Below, one piece after another: positions 29,010-36,734 of a stretch of DNA of 64,000 nucleotides (position 1 is its first letter; each line of letters opens with the position of its first letter). Source of the DNA: Hyphococcus sp. (lineage in GTDB: Bacteria > Pseudomonadota > Alphaproteobacteria > Caulobacterales > Parvularculaceae); the NCBI GenBank assembly GCA_021776335.1, contig JAJFGB010000011.1, positions 248,001-312,000 on the forward strand. Reading direction: 5' to 3'. A model generated the notes under the pieces. The model was given only the letters and a program-made list of their open reading frames with translations, was not told the origin of the DNA and made no database searches. The position numbers and the translations under genes are program-made.

Positions 29010-29741
29010 ATGGCCGTGGCAGCCGCCCATACATCCTTTCCGGCGCGTCAGGAACTCGAAACTGAGTTGGCGCGTATGGCGGCGCAAGTTGAAAGCAACC
29101 TCGCCGCAGTCATCACTGCTTTTGAGCGCCGTGACCTTGCGGCGGCGGAACAATTGATCGTCGCCGACCATCGTATTGATGAGTTCGATCGTGATATCGA
29201 AGTCAGGGTCATGGCGTTGCTTGAAGAGGGACCTCTGCCGCAGGACGCCTTGCGTGAAGTGATGACGGTCATGAAACTGACCGGCGAGCTCGAACGCGTC
29301 GGCGATCTTGCCAAGAATGTTGCGAAAAGAACGCTTGTTGTCAGTCGTGAGGCGCCGGCGCAGCCCACCTCCGGGGTGGTCCGAATGGGCCGCGCCAGCC
29401 TGCGGCAATTTTCCGATATATTGGATGCGTTTTCAGCGCGTAATCTCAGCGCCGCGAAAGCCGTGTGGGGCGGGGACGATGAACTGGATGAACTCTATAA
29501 TTCGATCTTTCAGGAAATCTTGCTCGCCATGATGGCGGATTCAAGCCAGGTTAATGCATGCACCCACCTTGTCTTTATTGCCAAGAATTTTGAACGGGTT
29601 GGCGATCACGCAACAAACATCGCGGAAGCGATCCATTTTCTGATGACTGGCGTTCCCTTTGTCGAAAACCGCCCGAAAGGCGACGAGACCTCGACAATCA
29701 CTGTCACCCCTCCTAATGAGTCCGATATAGTCGGCGGCTAA
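29010..29741 (+). CDS. phoU: phosphate transport system regulator PhoU
   Basis: A 243-residue all-helical protein with two PhoU three-helix bundles. The metal-binding motifs are visible: LIVADHRIDEFDRDIE in the first half (E/D-x3-D type) and VWGGDDELDELYNSIFQEIL in the second, with MKLTGELERVGDLAKNVAKR and IAKNFERVGDHATNIAEAIHFL as the repeated helix signatures. It represses PhoR signalling and limits phosphate uptake in known systems. It is 16 bp from phoB, and the nearest upstream gene is phoR. Confidence 0.94.
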   Translation: MAVAAAHTSFPARQELETELARMAAQVESNLAAVITAFERRDLAAAEQLIVADHRIDEFDRDIEVRVMALLEEGPLPQDALREVMTVMKLTGELERVGDLAKNVAKRTLVVSREAPAQPTSGVVRMGRASLRQFSDILDAFSARNLSAAKAVWGGDDELDELYNSIFQEILLAMMADSSQVNACTHLVFIAKNFERVGDHATNIAEAIHFLMTGVPFVENRPKGDETSTITVTPPNESDIVGG

Positions 29742-29757
29742 CAGTGGAAAAAAAGCC

Positions 29758-30447
29758 ATGGCTGGAACGAGTGTCTTAATTGTCGAGGATGAAGAAGCGC
29801 TTGCAACGCTTTTGGAATATAATCTCGGTAAAGAGAGCTTTGATGTGTCGACCGCTTCCGACGGCGAAGAGGGCTTGTTAAAAATAAAAGAGAACATGCC
29901 AGACGTCATAATTCTCGACTGGATGCTGCCGAAGATATCCGGCATTGAACTCTGCCGACAAATTCGCTCAATGCCGGAGACGCGAAATATCCCGATTATC
30001 ATGTTAACCGCCCGGTCCGAGGAGGCTGACCGTATTCGTGGTCTCGAGACGGGCGCTGACGATTATATGACCAAACCGTTTTCAACCAAGGAGCTGATTG
30101 CGCGCGTCAGGGCGGTGTTGCGCAGGATCCGGCCGGGTCTCGCCGACGACACCGTGACGGTTGGAGATATCGAGATTGACCGGGTTTCTCACAGGGTGCA
30201 GCGCGGCGATCAGGAAATACACCTTGGTCCCACCGAGTTTCGATTGCTTGATCATTTGATTCAGCATCCGGGCCGCGTTTTTTCCCGCGAGCAATTACTG
30301 AATGCGGTTTGGGGTTCCGACGTTTTTGTTGAAGTGAGAACTGTCGACGTTCATATCGGGCGTTTGCGCAAGGCGCTGAACAAATTCAAACAGGGCGATC
30401 CAATCCGCACGGTTCGCTCTGCCGGGTATGCCCTCGACATTAAATAG
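29758..30447 (+). CDS. phoB: phosphate regulon response regulator PhoB
   Basis: A 229-residue OmpR-family regulator. The receiver has the acidic pair E10-D11, phospho-acceptor Asp54 in VIILDWMLPK, and the conserved Lys in MTKPFSTKEL. The winged-helix output domain (about 130-229) has LGPTEFRLLDHLIQHPGRVFSREQLLNAVWG and VDVHIGRLRKALN, with the YALD end. GGAAAA lies upstream of the ATG. A strong terminator follows directly, ending the phoR-phoU-phoB group. Confidence 0.95.
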   Translation: MAGTSVLIVEDEEALATLLEYNLGKESFDVSTASDGEEGLLKIKENMPDVIILDWMLPKISGIELCRQIRSMPETRNIPIIMLTARSEEADRIRGLETGADDYMTKPFSTKELIARVRAVLRRIRPGLADDTVTVGDIEIDRVSHRVQRGDQEIHLGPTEFRLLDHLIQHPGRVFSREQLLNAVWGSDVFVEVRTVDVHIGRLRKALNKFKQGDPIRTVRSAGYALDIK

Positions 30448-30452
30448 ACCGC

Positions 30453-30482
30453 AAAAAACCCGCGACGATGCGCGGGTTTTTT
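30453..30482. terminator. bidirectional terminator between phoB and gcrA
   Basis: A perfect 12-bp stem (AAAAAACCCGCG / CGCGGGTTTTTT) with a 6-base loop lies in the 56-bp gap between the convergent phoB and gcrA stops. The stem has a T-run on both strands, so it can end both transcripts. Confidence 0.9.
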
Positions 30483-30503
30483 ATGTTCGTTTTGGCTTGA
30501 TGC

Positions 30504-31016
30504 TCAGCCGGCGGCGCGTCGTTTCGCCGGGTTGGCGAGAACGCGGCGCGGTTGGCGCGTTTCTGTGCGTCGCTGCGGCGGTTGAAACGCCATATGCGCA
30601 TGATAAGCACAATAGGATTTCCCTGATAGCGTTGACTGGCCGCAAAAATGAAAATCATCTTTGGCGGGATCGCCTACGGGCCATTTGCACATATTGTTTT
30701 TGATCGTTGCAACTGTCGTCCTGTCGCCGGAAGCAAGAACAACCGGTTCGATGAATTCAGGTTCCGGGATAACGGATTTCATTTCGGGCGCCGGCGCCTT
30801 GCGCAAGGTGGTGTCGTCGCGTTTGTCTGCGCTCATGCTGCTGCGACCACGCTGCGGCTTTGCTGGTGTGGCGCGTCCTGAAAGGCCAAGGCGGTGCACC
30901 TTGCCGATAACAGCGTTACGCGTGACGCCGCCCATTTTGTTTGCAATCTGCGCAGCGGAAAGGCCTTCCGCCCACAAGGTTTTGAGTTGCTCAACCCGCT
31001 CGTCTGTCCAGGCCAT
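30504..31016 (-). CDS. gcrA: GcrA cell-cycle regulator
   Basis: A 170-residue regulator that binds sigma70-RNA polymerase and CcrM-methylated GANTC promoters to drive S-phase genes in alphaproteobacteria. The N-terminal helix-turn-helix MAWTDERVEQLKTLWAEGLSAAQIANKMGGVTRNAVIGKVHRLGLSGR (residues 1-48) is diagnostic. The C-terminal sigma-interacting part contains CKWPVGDPAKDDFHFCGQ and SYCAYHAHMAFQP. GGGAG lies 9-10 bases before the start. I did not see a GANTC site in the immediate 100 bp upstream. Presence of GcrA restricts the host lineage. Confidence 0.96.
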   Translation of the reverse strand: MAWTDERVEQLKTLWAEGLSAAQIANKMGGVTRNAVIGKVHRLGLSGRATPAKPQRGRSSMSADKRDDTTLRKAPAPEMKSVIPEPEFIEPVVLASGDRTTVATIKNNMCKWPVGDPAKDDFHFCGQSTLSGKSYCAYHAHMAFQPPQRRTETRQPRRVLANPAKRRAAG

Positions 31017-31258
31017 ATAGCCGTGCTCCCTTTGTTATGACGGCTTGCCCCAACCCGCCGCCTCAACATCAATATCTCGTATGATCTGTTTGTGCGCTTC
31101 GCTAAGCGCCTAAATATAGTATCCATCAGGTCAGGAAACACAACATGGCGCCCCAACAATTTTTTACCCACCATATATGGGGAGGCTGCAACGCTTGACG
31201 GCATTGCGCCTGCCGGTTCACACCGTTGCGACGCAGCAAAGCCAGAAAGTACGCGCTG

Positions 31259-32119
31259 ATGGATGGGATTGATCGCAATCCGGATACCGGAATACAGCCT
31301 GTCGATGTCCAGGCGGCGTTCGGCGAGCGCCGCTTCGGGGCCGTCAACTGGCTTGGGCTATGGACGTTGTATGTCAAGGAAGTGCGGCGATTTCTGAAAG
31401 TCGCTTTCCAGACGGTGATCGCGCCAGTGATTTCTACCTTGTTGTTTCTGGTTGTGTTTACGCAAGCCTTTGCCGCCTCACGTCCCGATATCGGCGGCGT
31501 GCCTTTTGTTGAATTTTTAGCGCCCGGCCTGATTATGATGGCGGTGTTGACCAACGCTTTCACTAATTCATCGTCTTCCTTAATTATAGCAAAGGTGCAG
31601 GGGTCGATTGTTGATGTCTTGTTGCCGCCCCTGTCACCCGCTGAATTAGCGGTCGCCTTTGTTGCTGGCGCTGCGACACGCGGGCTTCTTGTAGGGTTTG
31701 TCACCGGCGCGACCAGCGCGGCCTTTATGGCAGCTAATGGCGCTCCGATGCGGTTTGAAGCCATTTGGGCAATCGCCTATTTCTCGCTTGCTGCGGCGCT
31801 GATATTCGCCATGCTTGGTGTCATCGGCGGCATCTGGGCGGAAAAATTTGACCAGCTTGCAGCGGTCACGAATTTTATTATTACGCCGCTGACTTTTTTA
31901 TCCGGCACATTTTATTCAGTAGAAAGATTGCCAGAGCCGTTTCGCTCGTTCAGCCAGTTCAATCCGGTATATTATTTGATTGATGGATTTCGCTCCGGAT
32001 TTACCGGGAACGCTGAATCAAGTCTTGCGACGGGCGTCGGCGTTACGGCGGCGCTGATGCTGGTTTTTGGCGCCACAAGTTACGGGTTGCTGCGGTCAGG
32101 CTATAAGATCAAGGAATAG
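31259..32119 (+). CDS. ABC-2 type transporter permease
   Basis: A 286-residue six-helix permease of the ABC-2 (DrrB/YadH-like) family. The amphipathic start NWLGLWTLYVKEVRRFLKVAFQTVIAPVISTLLFLVVF and the signature region LTFLSGTFYSVERLPEPFRSFSQFNPVYYLIDGFRS are typical. The start is taken at ATG 31259; a TTG at 31226 would add 11 polar residues. No ATPase gene is next to it: upstream is a 240-bp gap after divergent gcrA, downstream is hslO. It must use an ATPase encoded elsewhere, or the pair was split. Substrate unknown. Confidence 0.87.
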   Translation: MDGIDRNPDTGIQPVDVQAAFGERRFGAVNWLGLWTLYVKEVRRFLKVAFQTVIAPVISTLLFLVVFTQAFAASRPDIGGVPFVEFLAPGLIMMAVLTNAFTNSSSSLIIAKVQGSIVDVLLPPLSPAELAVAFVAGAATRGLLVGFVTGATSAAFMAANGAPMRFEAIWAIAYFSLAAALIFAMLGVIGGIWAEKFDQLAAVTNFIITPLTFLSGTFYSVERLPEPFRSFSQFNPVYYLIDGFRSGFTGNAESSLATGVGVTAALMLVFGATSYGLLRSGYKIKE

Positions 32120-32131
32120 GACCGATATCCG

Positions 32132-33049
32132 ATGGCTGAGCGCGAATTGACGGCGGACAACGCGATAACACGATTTCAAGTTGGCGATACAGCTGTGCGC
32201 GGGCGTGTTGTGCGGCTTGGCGGCGTCATTGATGGGATATTGTCGGCGCATCAGTTCCCGGATCCGGTGTCAGAGCTGCTCGGCGAAGCCGCCTGCGTCG
32301 TCTCCATGATGGGCGTTGCCCTGAAATTTGACGGCAAACTCATTTTCCAGGCGCAAGGCGGCGGGCCGGTCGCCATGATCGTTGCGGATTACGCCGCCGG
32401 CGCTTTGCGCGTGACCGCGAGCTTGCGCGGCGAGATTGTCGGCCGGGGCGCGGCGGCGCTGCTCGGCGACGGGCACATCGCCATGACCATCGACCAGGGC
32501 GCTGAGATGGAGCGCTATCAAGGCGTTACGCCGATTGAGGGTGACAGTCTGGCTGACGCGGCGGTCGCCTATTTTGATCAATCGGAACAAATTCCCACCG
32601 TCGTCAAGCTGGCCGTGGGAAAAATTGTCATCCCCGGACAGCCCGAGCAATGGCGGGCAGGCGGCATTATGGCTCAATTTGTTCCCGGCGAGGGCGGCCA
32701 TCGCGAGCGCGGCGAGAAATTGCTGATGGATGAAGATGATCGCGACATCTGGGAGCGCGCCGCCGCCTTTATTGAAACCACGCAGCATGATGAACTGCTC
32801 GATCCAGAAATCAGTGTAGAAACGTTGTTGTATCGATTGTTTCATGAGGATGGTGTGCGTGTGTTTGAGGCGCAGCCCGTGCGGGCTGAGTGCGGGTGCA
32901 ATCGCGACAAGATCGCCATCGTCCTTGAGCGTTATGCTGAACAAGAACTGAGCGATATGGTTGAAGATGGCGCAATCAAGGTGACTTGTGAGTTCTGTCG
33001 CAAGGATTACCATTTCACCCCGGCGGGCGAACCAGTGGATGCAACATGA
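32132..33049 (+). CDS. hslO: Hsp33 redox-activated chaperone
   Basis: A 305-residue holdase that is switched on by oxidation of its zinc centre. The four zinc cysteines are present near the C-terminus as AECGCNRDK (C-x-C) and TCEFCRKDYHF (C-x2-C). Upstream are the Hsp33 core signatures ISAHQFPDPVSELLGEA-like and QAQGGGPVAMIVADYAAGALRVTAS. It starts 12 bp after the permease stop and ends in a 4-bp ATGA overlap with ppk2, so the three genes are one transcript. Confidence 0.95.
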   Translation: MAERELTADNAITRFQVGDTAVRGRVVRLGGVIDGILSAHQFPDPVSELLGEAACVVSMMGVALKFDGKLIFQAQGGGPVAMIVADYAAGALRVTASLRGEIVGRGAAALLGDGHIAMTIDQGAEMERYQGVTPIEGDSLADAAVAYFDQSEQIPTVVKLAVGKIVIPGQPEQWRAGGIMAQFVPGEGGHRERGEKLLMDEDDRDIWERAAAFIETTQHDELLDPEISVETLLYRLFHEDGVRVFEAQPVRAECGCNRDKIAIVLERYAEQELSDMVEDGAIKVTCEFCRKDYHFTPAGEPVDAT

Positions 33050-33834
33050 AAAAGAAAAATTTTGAACACGAACTCGAGGATCTCGAACTCGAACTGGCGA
33101 AATTGCAGGAAACTGTCTCTCGCAAGGGCTTAAAGGTCGCGATCATTTTTGAGGGGCGCGATGCGGCCGGTAAGGGCGGTGCTATCAAAACTATTATACG
33201 TCGGATGAATGCGCGTATCTGGCGCATCGTAGCGCTGCCAAAACCATCGGACCGTGAACGCACACAATGGTATTTTGAGCGTTATGTGCAGCATCTTCCT
33301 TCCGGCGGTGAAGTCGTTCTGTTCGATCGCTCCTGGTATAATCGGGCGATCGTTGAACCGGTGATGGGTTTTTGCACGACGGAGCAGCATGAAGTTTTTA
33401 TGCGCGAGGTTCCGAATTTTGAAAAAATGTTGGTCGATAGCGGAGTTATTCTGCTCAAATTCTGGATTCATGTCTCGCCCGAAGAGCAAGAGGCGCGGTT
33501 CCAGGACCGCGCACACGATCCAAGAAAGCGCTGGAAATTATCACCGATTGATCTCAAAGGGCGCGAACTGTGGATCGATGCCACAAAATTTCGTGACAAG
33601 ATGTTTGAAAAAACCGGCACCAAGGAGGCGCCCTGGTTGGTTGTTGACGGGAATGACAAACGCAAGGCGCGGCTCAACATCATTCGCGCGGTGCTTGATC
33701 GCGTTCCCTATGAATTCAACAAAGAGGCGTTCGAACCGGTAGAGTTGCCGCCGCGGCCGTCAGTCGATGATTGCGATTATGATGAGCCGGATCTCAGTGA
33801 CTTGAATTGCGTGACGGATTATTATTCTAACTAG
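33046..33834 (+). CDS. ppk2: polyphosphate kinase 2 (PPK2 family)
   Basis: A 262-residue PPK2, which transfers phosphate between polyphosphate and nucleoside di/monophosphates. Walker A is FEGRDAAGKGGAIKTI near residue 30, the lid/Walker B region is VVLFDRSWYNRAIVEPVMGF, and the R-K-R-W-K-L-S segment with LKGRELWIDA completes the class I pattern. The short domain suggests a single-domain class I enzyme. It overlaps hslO by 4 bp, coupling a chaperone with a polyphosphate enzyme; polyphosphate is itself a protein-protective chaperone, which makes this pairing sensible. The phoR-phoU-phoB group lies 3 kb away. Confidence 0.93.
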   Translation: MKKKNFEHELEDLELELAKLQETVSRKGLKVAIIFEGRDAAGKGGAIKTIIRRMNARIWRIVALPKPSDRERTQWYFERYVQHLPSGGEVVLFDRSWYNRAIVEPVMGFCTTEQHEVFMREVPNFEKMLVDSGVILLKFWIHVSPEEQEARFQDRAHDPRKRWKLSPIDLKGRELWIDATKFRDKMFEKTGTKEAPWLVVDGNDKRKARLNIIRAVLDRVPYEFNKEAFEPVELPPRPSVDDCDYDEPDLSDLNCVTDYYSN

Positions 33835-33934
33835 TTTCGGTATGAAGCTGGTGAAATATCACGTGTTTTGACAGCGTATCAACGATCATCGCCTCAGCGT
33901 TCTTTCGAATAGACCTCAGTAAAAATCAGCCGCC

Positions 33935-34720
33935 ATGCCTCTTGAACCAAGAATTGCAACATTGCTTGACAACGCTGCGCGCTATGCGCGGCGATCCCGG
34001 TTTATTCTCGCGCCGAATGCCTATGGCGAAACGCCTCTTTTGAGGGCGCGGTTTAATGATGCGGTGTTTGTTTCGCCGGCACGCGGGTTTCTATTCGCGT
34101 CAAATGAAAAAGTTGCAAATTCCACCATGCGCGCGACCCTTCAGGCGCTTGAAGGGGATGGGGCGCTGCCGCCTTTCTATGATCCGTTTAAGCGCTGGAC
34201 TGGTCCGTTGCGCCAGCCCAGCGATATCAGTGATTTTACGTCAACGCTCGGCGATCCCGCGATCTATAAATTTTGCGTCACGCGGCATCCTTATGCTCGG
34301 CTTATCTCTTGCTACCGCAACAAGTTTGAACCGTCAGCGCGCGGCCGCGGCTTTCCAAAAATGATGCGTCAGCTTGGTTTTGACCCGCGAAAAGACGAGA
34401 TAGATTTTGGCAAATTTGTCGCCGCCATTGCGCGGCAGAACCAGCGCGATATGAACCCTCATTGGCGTCCCCAATATTATAATGTCTTTATGGATCTTAT
34501 CGCCTATGACGAAGTCATCCCTTACGAAGATTTCGCCACTCGCATGAGTGCGTTGGTCGAGCGGTTTTACCCGGAGGCAGCCAGCCAATCGCTGACCTCC
34601 GCCAACCGACAGGTGACCAATTCAGGTCAGCTCGTTGAGCAATATTTTGACAAATCTTCAAAGGCGCTGGCGCGCGATATCTATGCCACTGATTTTGAGC
34701 GATTTGGCTACGCAGATTAG
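33935..34720 (+). CDS. sulfotransferase family 2-like protein
   Basis: A 261-residue protein of the sulfotransferase-2 (carbohydrate/chondroitin type) family. The PAPS 5'-phosphosulfate loop appears as FASNEKVANSTMRATLQALEG near residue 52, and the 3'-phosphate region as FCVTRHPYARLISCYRNKF near residue 111. The acceptor is not evident; polysaccharides or a glycolipid are likely in bacteria. No strong ribosome site is visible, so the start is moderately sure. It lies convergent with the DUF885 gene. Confidence 0.75.
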   Translation: MPLEPRIATLLDNAARYARRSRFILAPNAYGETPLLRARFNDAVFVSPARGFLFASNEKVANSTMRATLQALEGDGALPPFYDPFKRWTGPLRQPSDISDFTSTLGDPAIYKFCVTRHPYARLISCYRNKFEPSARGRGFPKMMRQLGFDPRKDEIDFGKFVAAIARQNQRDMNPHWRPQYYNVFMDLIAYDEVIPYEDFATRMSALVERFYPEAASQSLTSANRQVTNSGQLVEQYFDKSSKALARDIYATDFERFGYAD

Positions 34721-34727
34721 TTTAGAG

Positions 34728-34762
34728 AAACCGCCGCCCCGATAGAGCAGGGACGGCGGCGT
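34728..34762 (-). terminator. probable terminator of the second DUF885 gene
   Basis: An imperfect GC-rich hairpin (CGCCGCC...GGCGGCG with a one-base bulge, about 9-base loop) lies between the convergent sulfotransferase and DUF885 stops. Read on the minus strand it is followed by TTTCTCT, so it best serves the DUF885 transcript. Confidence 0.5.
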
Positions 34763-34771
34763 TAGGTGGAC

Positions 34772-36649
34772 TTAGGCTGCCTGTTCCTTTGCGATCCACG
34801 CATCGACATTTTCTTCAAGAATGGCGAGCGGCACCGGGCCGTCTTTCAAAACAACGTCATGAAAGGCGCGAACATCGAAATCATCGCCCAACGCTTCTTC
34901 GGCGCGCGCGCGCAAGCTCAGAATTTTCAGCATGCCAATCTTATAGGCGGTTGCCTGACCGGGCATGACGACGTAGCGCTCAATCGCCTTGATGCAATCA
35001 CCTTCCGGATTCGGTGTGTTGGCCAAAAGATATTCAATGGCTTCTTCACGCGTCCATTTCTTGTCATGAAGTCCGGTGTCAACGACCAGCCGCGCAGCGC
35101 GCCATATTTCCATGGCGAGGCGGCCGAAATCCGAATAGGGATCGTCATCATAGAGCCCCATCTCTTTTGGGACATATTCTGAGTAGAGCCCCCAGCCTTC
35201 AGTGTAGGCAGTAAACCCGCCATATTTTCGAAAGCTTGGTGTGTTCTCAAGTTCCTGGGAAATGGCGAGCTGCATGTGGTGGCCCGGAATGCCCTCATGA
35301 TAGGCGAGCGCCGCCATCTGATAGGTCGGCATGTCTGCTGTATTATATAGATTGGCGTAATAGATGCCGGGACGCGAACCATCTGGGGCCGGGCGTTGAT
35401 AGAATGCCTTGCCCGCTGAGCGTTCGCGGAACGGCTCCACACGTTTAACGATCAGCTCTGCCTTAGGCTTGGTGTAGAAGAGCTCATCAAGTCGTCCACG
35501 CATATCATCGATAATCGCCGTTGCCTCGGCAAGATATTGCGCGCGGCCTTCGTCCGTATTCGGATAGGAAAATTTGCCATCCGGATCTTCGCGCATATAG
35601 GCAAAGAAATCCTGCAAAGAACCCTCAAAACCGACGGTCTCTTTGATTTCATTCATTTCGTCATGGATGCGTGCAACTTCAGCGAGACCGAGTTCGTGAA
35701 TTTCGGACGCCGACATGTCAGTGGTCGTCATGCGCGCCAATTGCAAACCGTAGTAAGTATCGCCATCGGGCAGTTTCCAGGCGCCGTCATCATTTGTCGC
35801 GGTTGTTTGCTGTTCTTCAAACGTTGCAATTAGCGTTTCATAGGCGGGTTGAACCGATTGGCGCAGCGCATTGACGCCGCGTGTGCGAAGCGCGTCCCTG
35901 GCGGCGTCATCGACGTCGAGCGCATCCAGTTTTTTGTTTAAATCCGCAAGCAGTGTAGAATTTTCGCTGCTGTCATCGAAGGGCGCTCCTGATATGATGT
36001 TTTGGGAGGTGGCGATCATCTGGGCGTAAGACCAGCGTGGTGGATTGATGCCGCGTGCAAATTGATCTTCAGCATTTTTCCGATGCTGCCCAAGGTAATT
36101 TTTCACACCTTCGAGTCTGGCTATGTAGGCTTCGGCGTCGCTGACGTCATCGACACGGTGCTGGTTGATCAGGAATGCAGGAACTGAGGAATGCGGCCCG
36201 CGAAACTGGCTGAATTGATACCAGTGATTGCGGTAGTCAAAAAACCGATCGGACCGTTCGGCTTCATATTCATAGAGCCGATAGGAGAGCGCTGCCGCTG
36301 GATCGAGCTCACTGAGGTCGAAATTGCTGCGCATCTCAGCAAGCGACGCCATATAAAGCGCGTGGCTTTCGGTTTCAAAAGCGTCACTGACGTCGTTCCA
36401 TTTATCGTAGTTTGTTTTCCGCCCGAGAAATGTTTGTGACATGGGGGAGCGCGCCAGGCCTTGTTCGAATTGTTCCTCGAACCAGACATTGATTTTTTCT
36501 GATTGGCTTTGTGTCGACGCCTCTGTTGTCGATGCCTCTGTTGTTGATGCAGGCGGCGCCGCAGCGTTGTCAGAGCTAACGCCGCAACCCGCCAACAGAG
36601 CGACGGCGGCAGCCGATGCAAACCAAATTTTCTTACTATTCAACGCCAT
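34772..36649 (-). CDS. DUF885 family lipoprotein (putative metallopeptidase)
   Basis: A 625-residue protein with a lipoprotein signal (KKIWFASAAAVALLAGCGVSS, lipobox L-A-G-C) and a Thr/Ser/Glu linker in which ASTTE recurs in tandem (residues about 35-47). The DUF885 metal motif YHEGIPGHHMQLAISQELEN is near residue 463, and FTAYTEGWGLYSEYVP supplies a downstream Glu. It is a distant paralogue of 24282-26048. The start at ATG 36649 has GGAG about 7 bases upstream; codons at 36661 and 36682 are less likely. Probably a periplasmic or surface peptidase. Confidence 0.86.
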   Translation of the reverse strand: MALNSKKIWFASAAAVALLAGCGVSSDNAAAPPASTTEASTTEASTQSQSEKINVWFEEQFEQGLARSPMSQTFLGRKTNYDKWNDVSDAFETESHALYMASLAEMRSNFDLSELDPAAALSYRLYEYEAERSDRFFDYRNHWYQFSQFRGPHSSVPAFLINQHRVDDVSDAEAYIARLEGVKNYLGQHRKNAEDQFARGINPPRWSYAQMIATSQNIISGAPFDDSSENSTLLADLNKKLDALDVDDAARDALRTRGVNALRQSVQPAYETLIATFEEQQTTATNDDGAWKLPDGDTYYGLQLARMTTTDMSASEIHELGLAEVARIHDEMNEIKETVGFEGSLQDFFAYMREDPDGKFSYPNTDEGRAQYLAEATAIIDDMRGRLDELFYTKPKAELIVKRVEPFRERSAGKAFYQRPAPDGSRPGIYYANLYNTADMPTYQMAALAYHEGIPGHHMQLAISQELENTPSFRKYGGFTAYTEGWGLYSEYVPKEMGLYDDDPYSDFGRLAMEIWRAARLVVDTGLHDKKWTREEAIEYLLANTPNPEGDCIKAIERYVVMPGQATAYKIGMLKILSLRARAEEALGDDFDVRAFHDVVLKDGPVPLAILEENVDAWIAKEQAA

Positions 36650-36734
36650 TGATTTCTCCATTCCAGATTTTGATTGCCCCATCTGTTGGCGCGCACGCTA
36701 GGCAATAGTGCTCCCGCCTGCAAGTTGTGATGCA

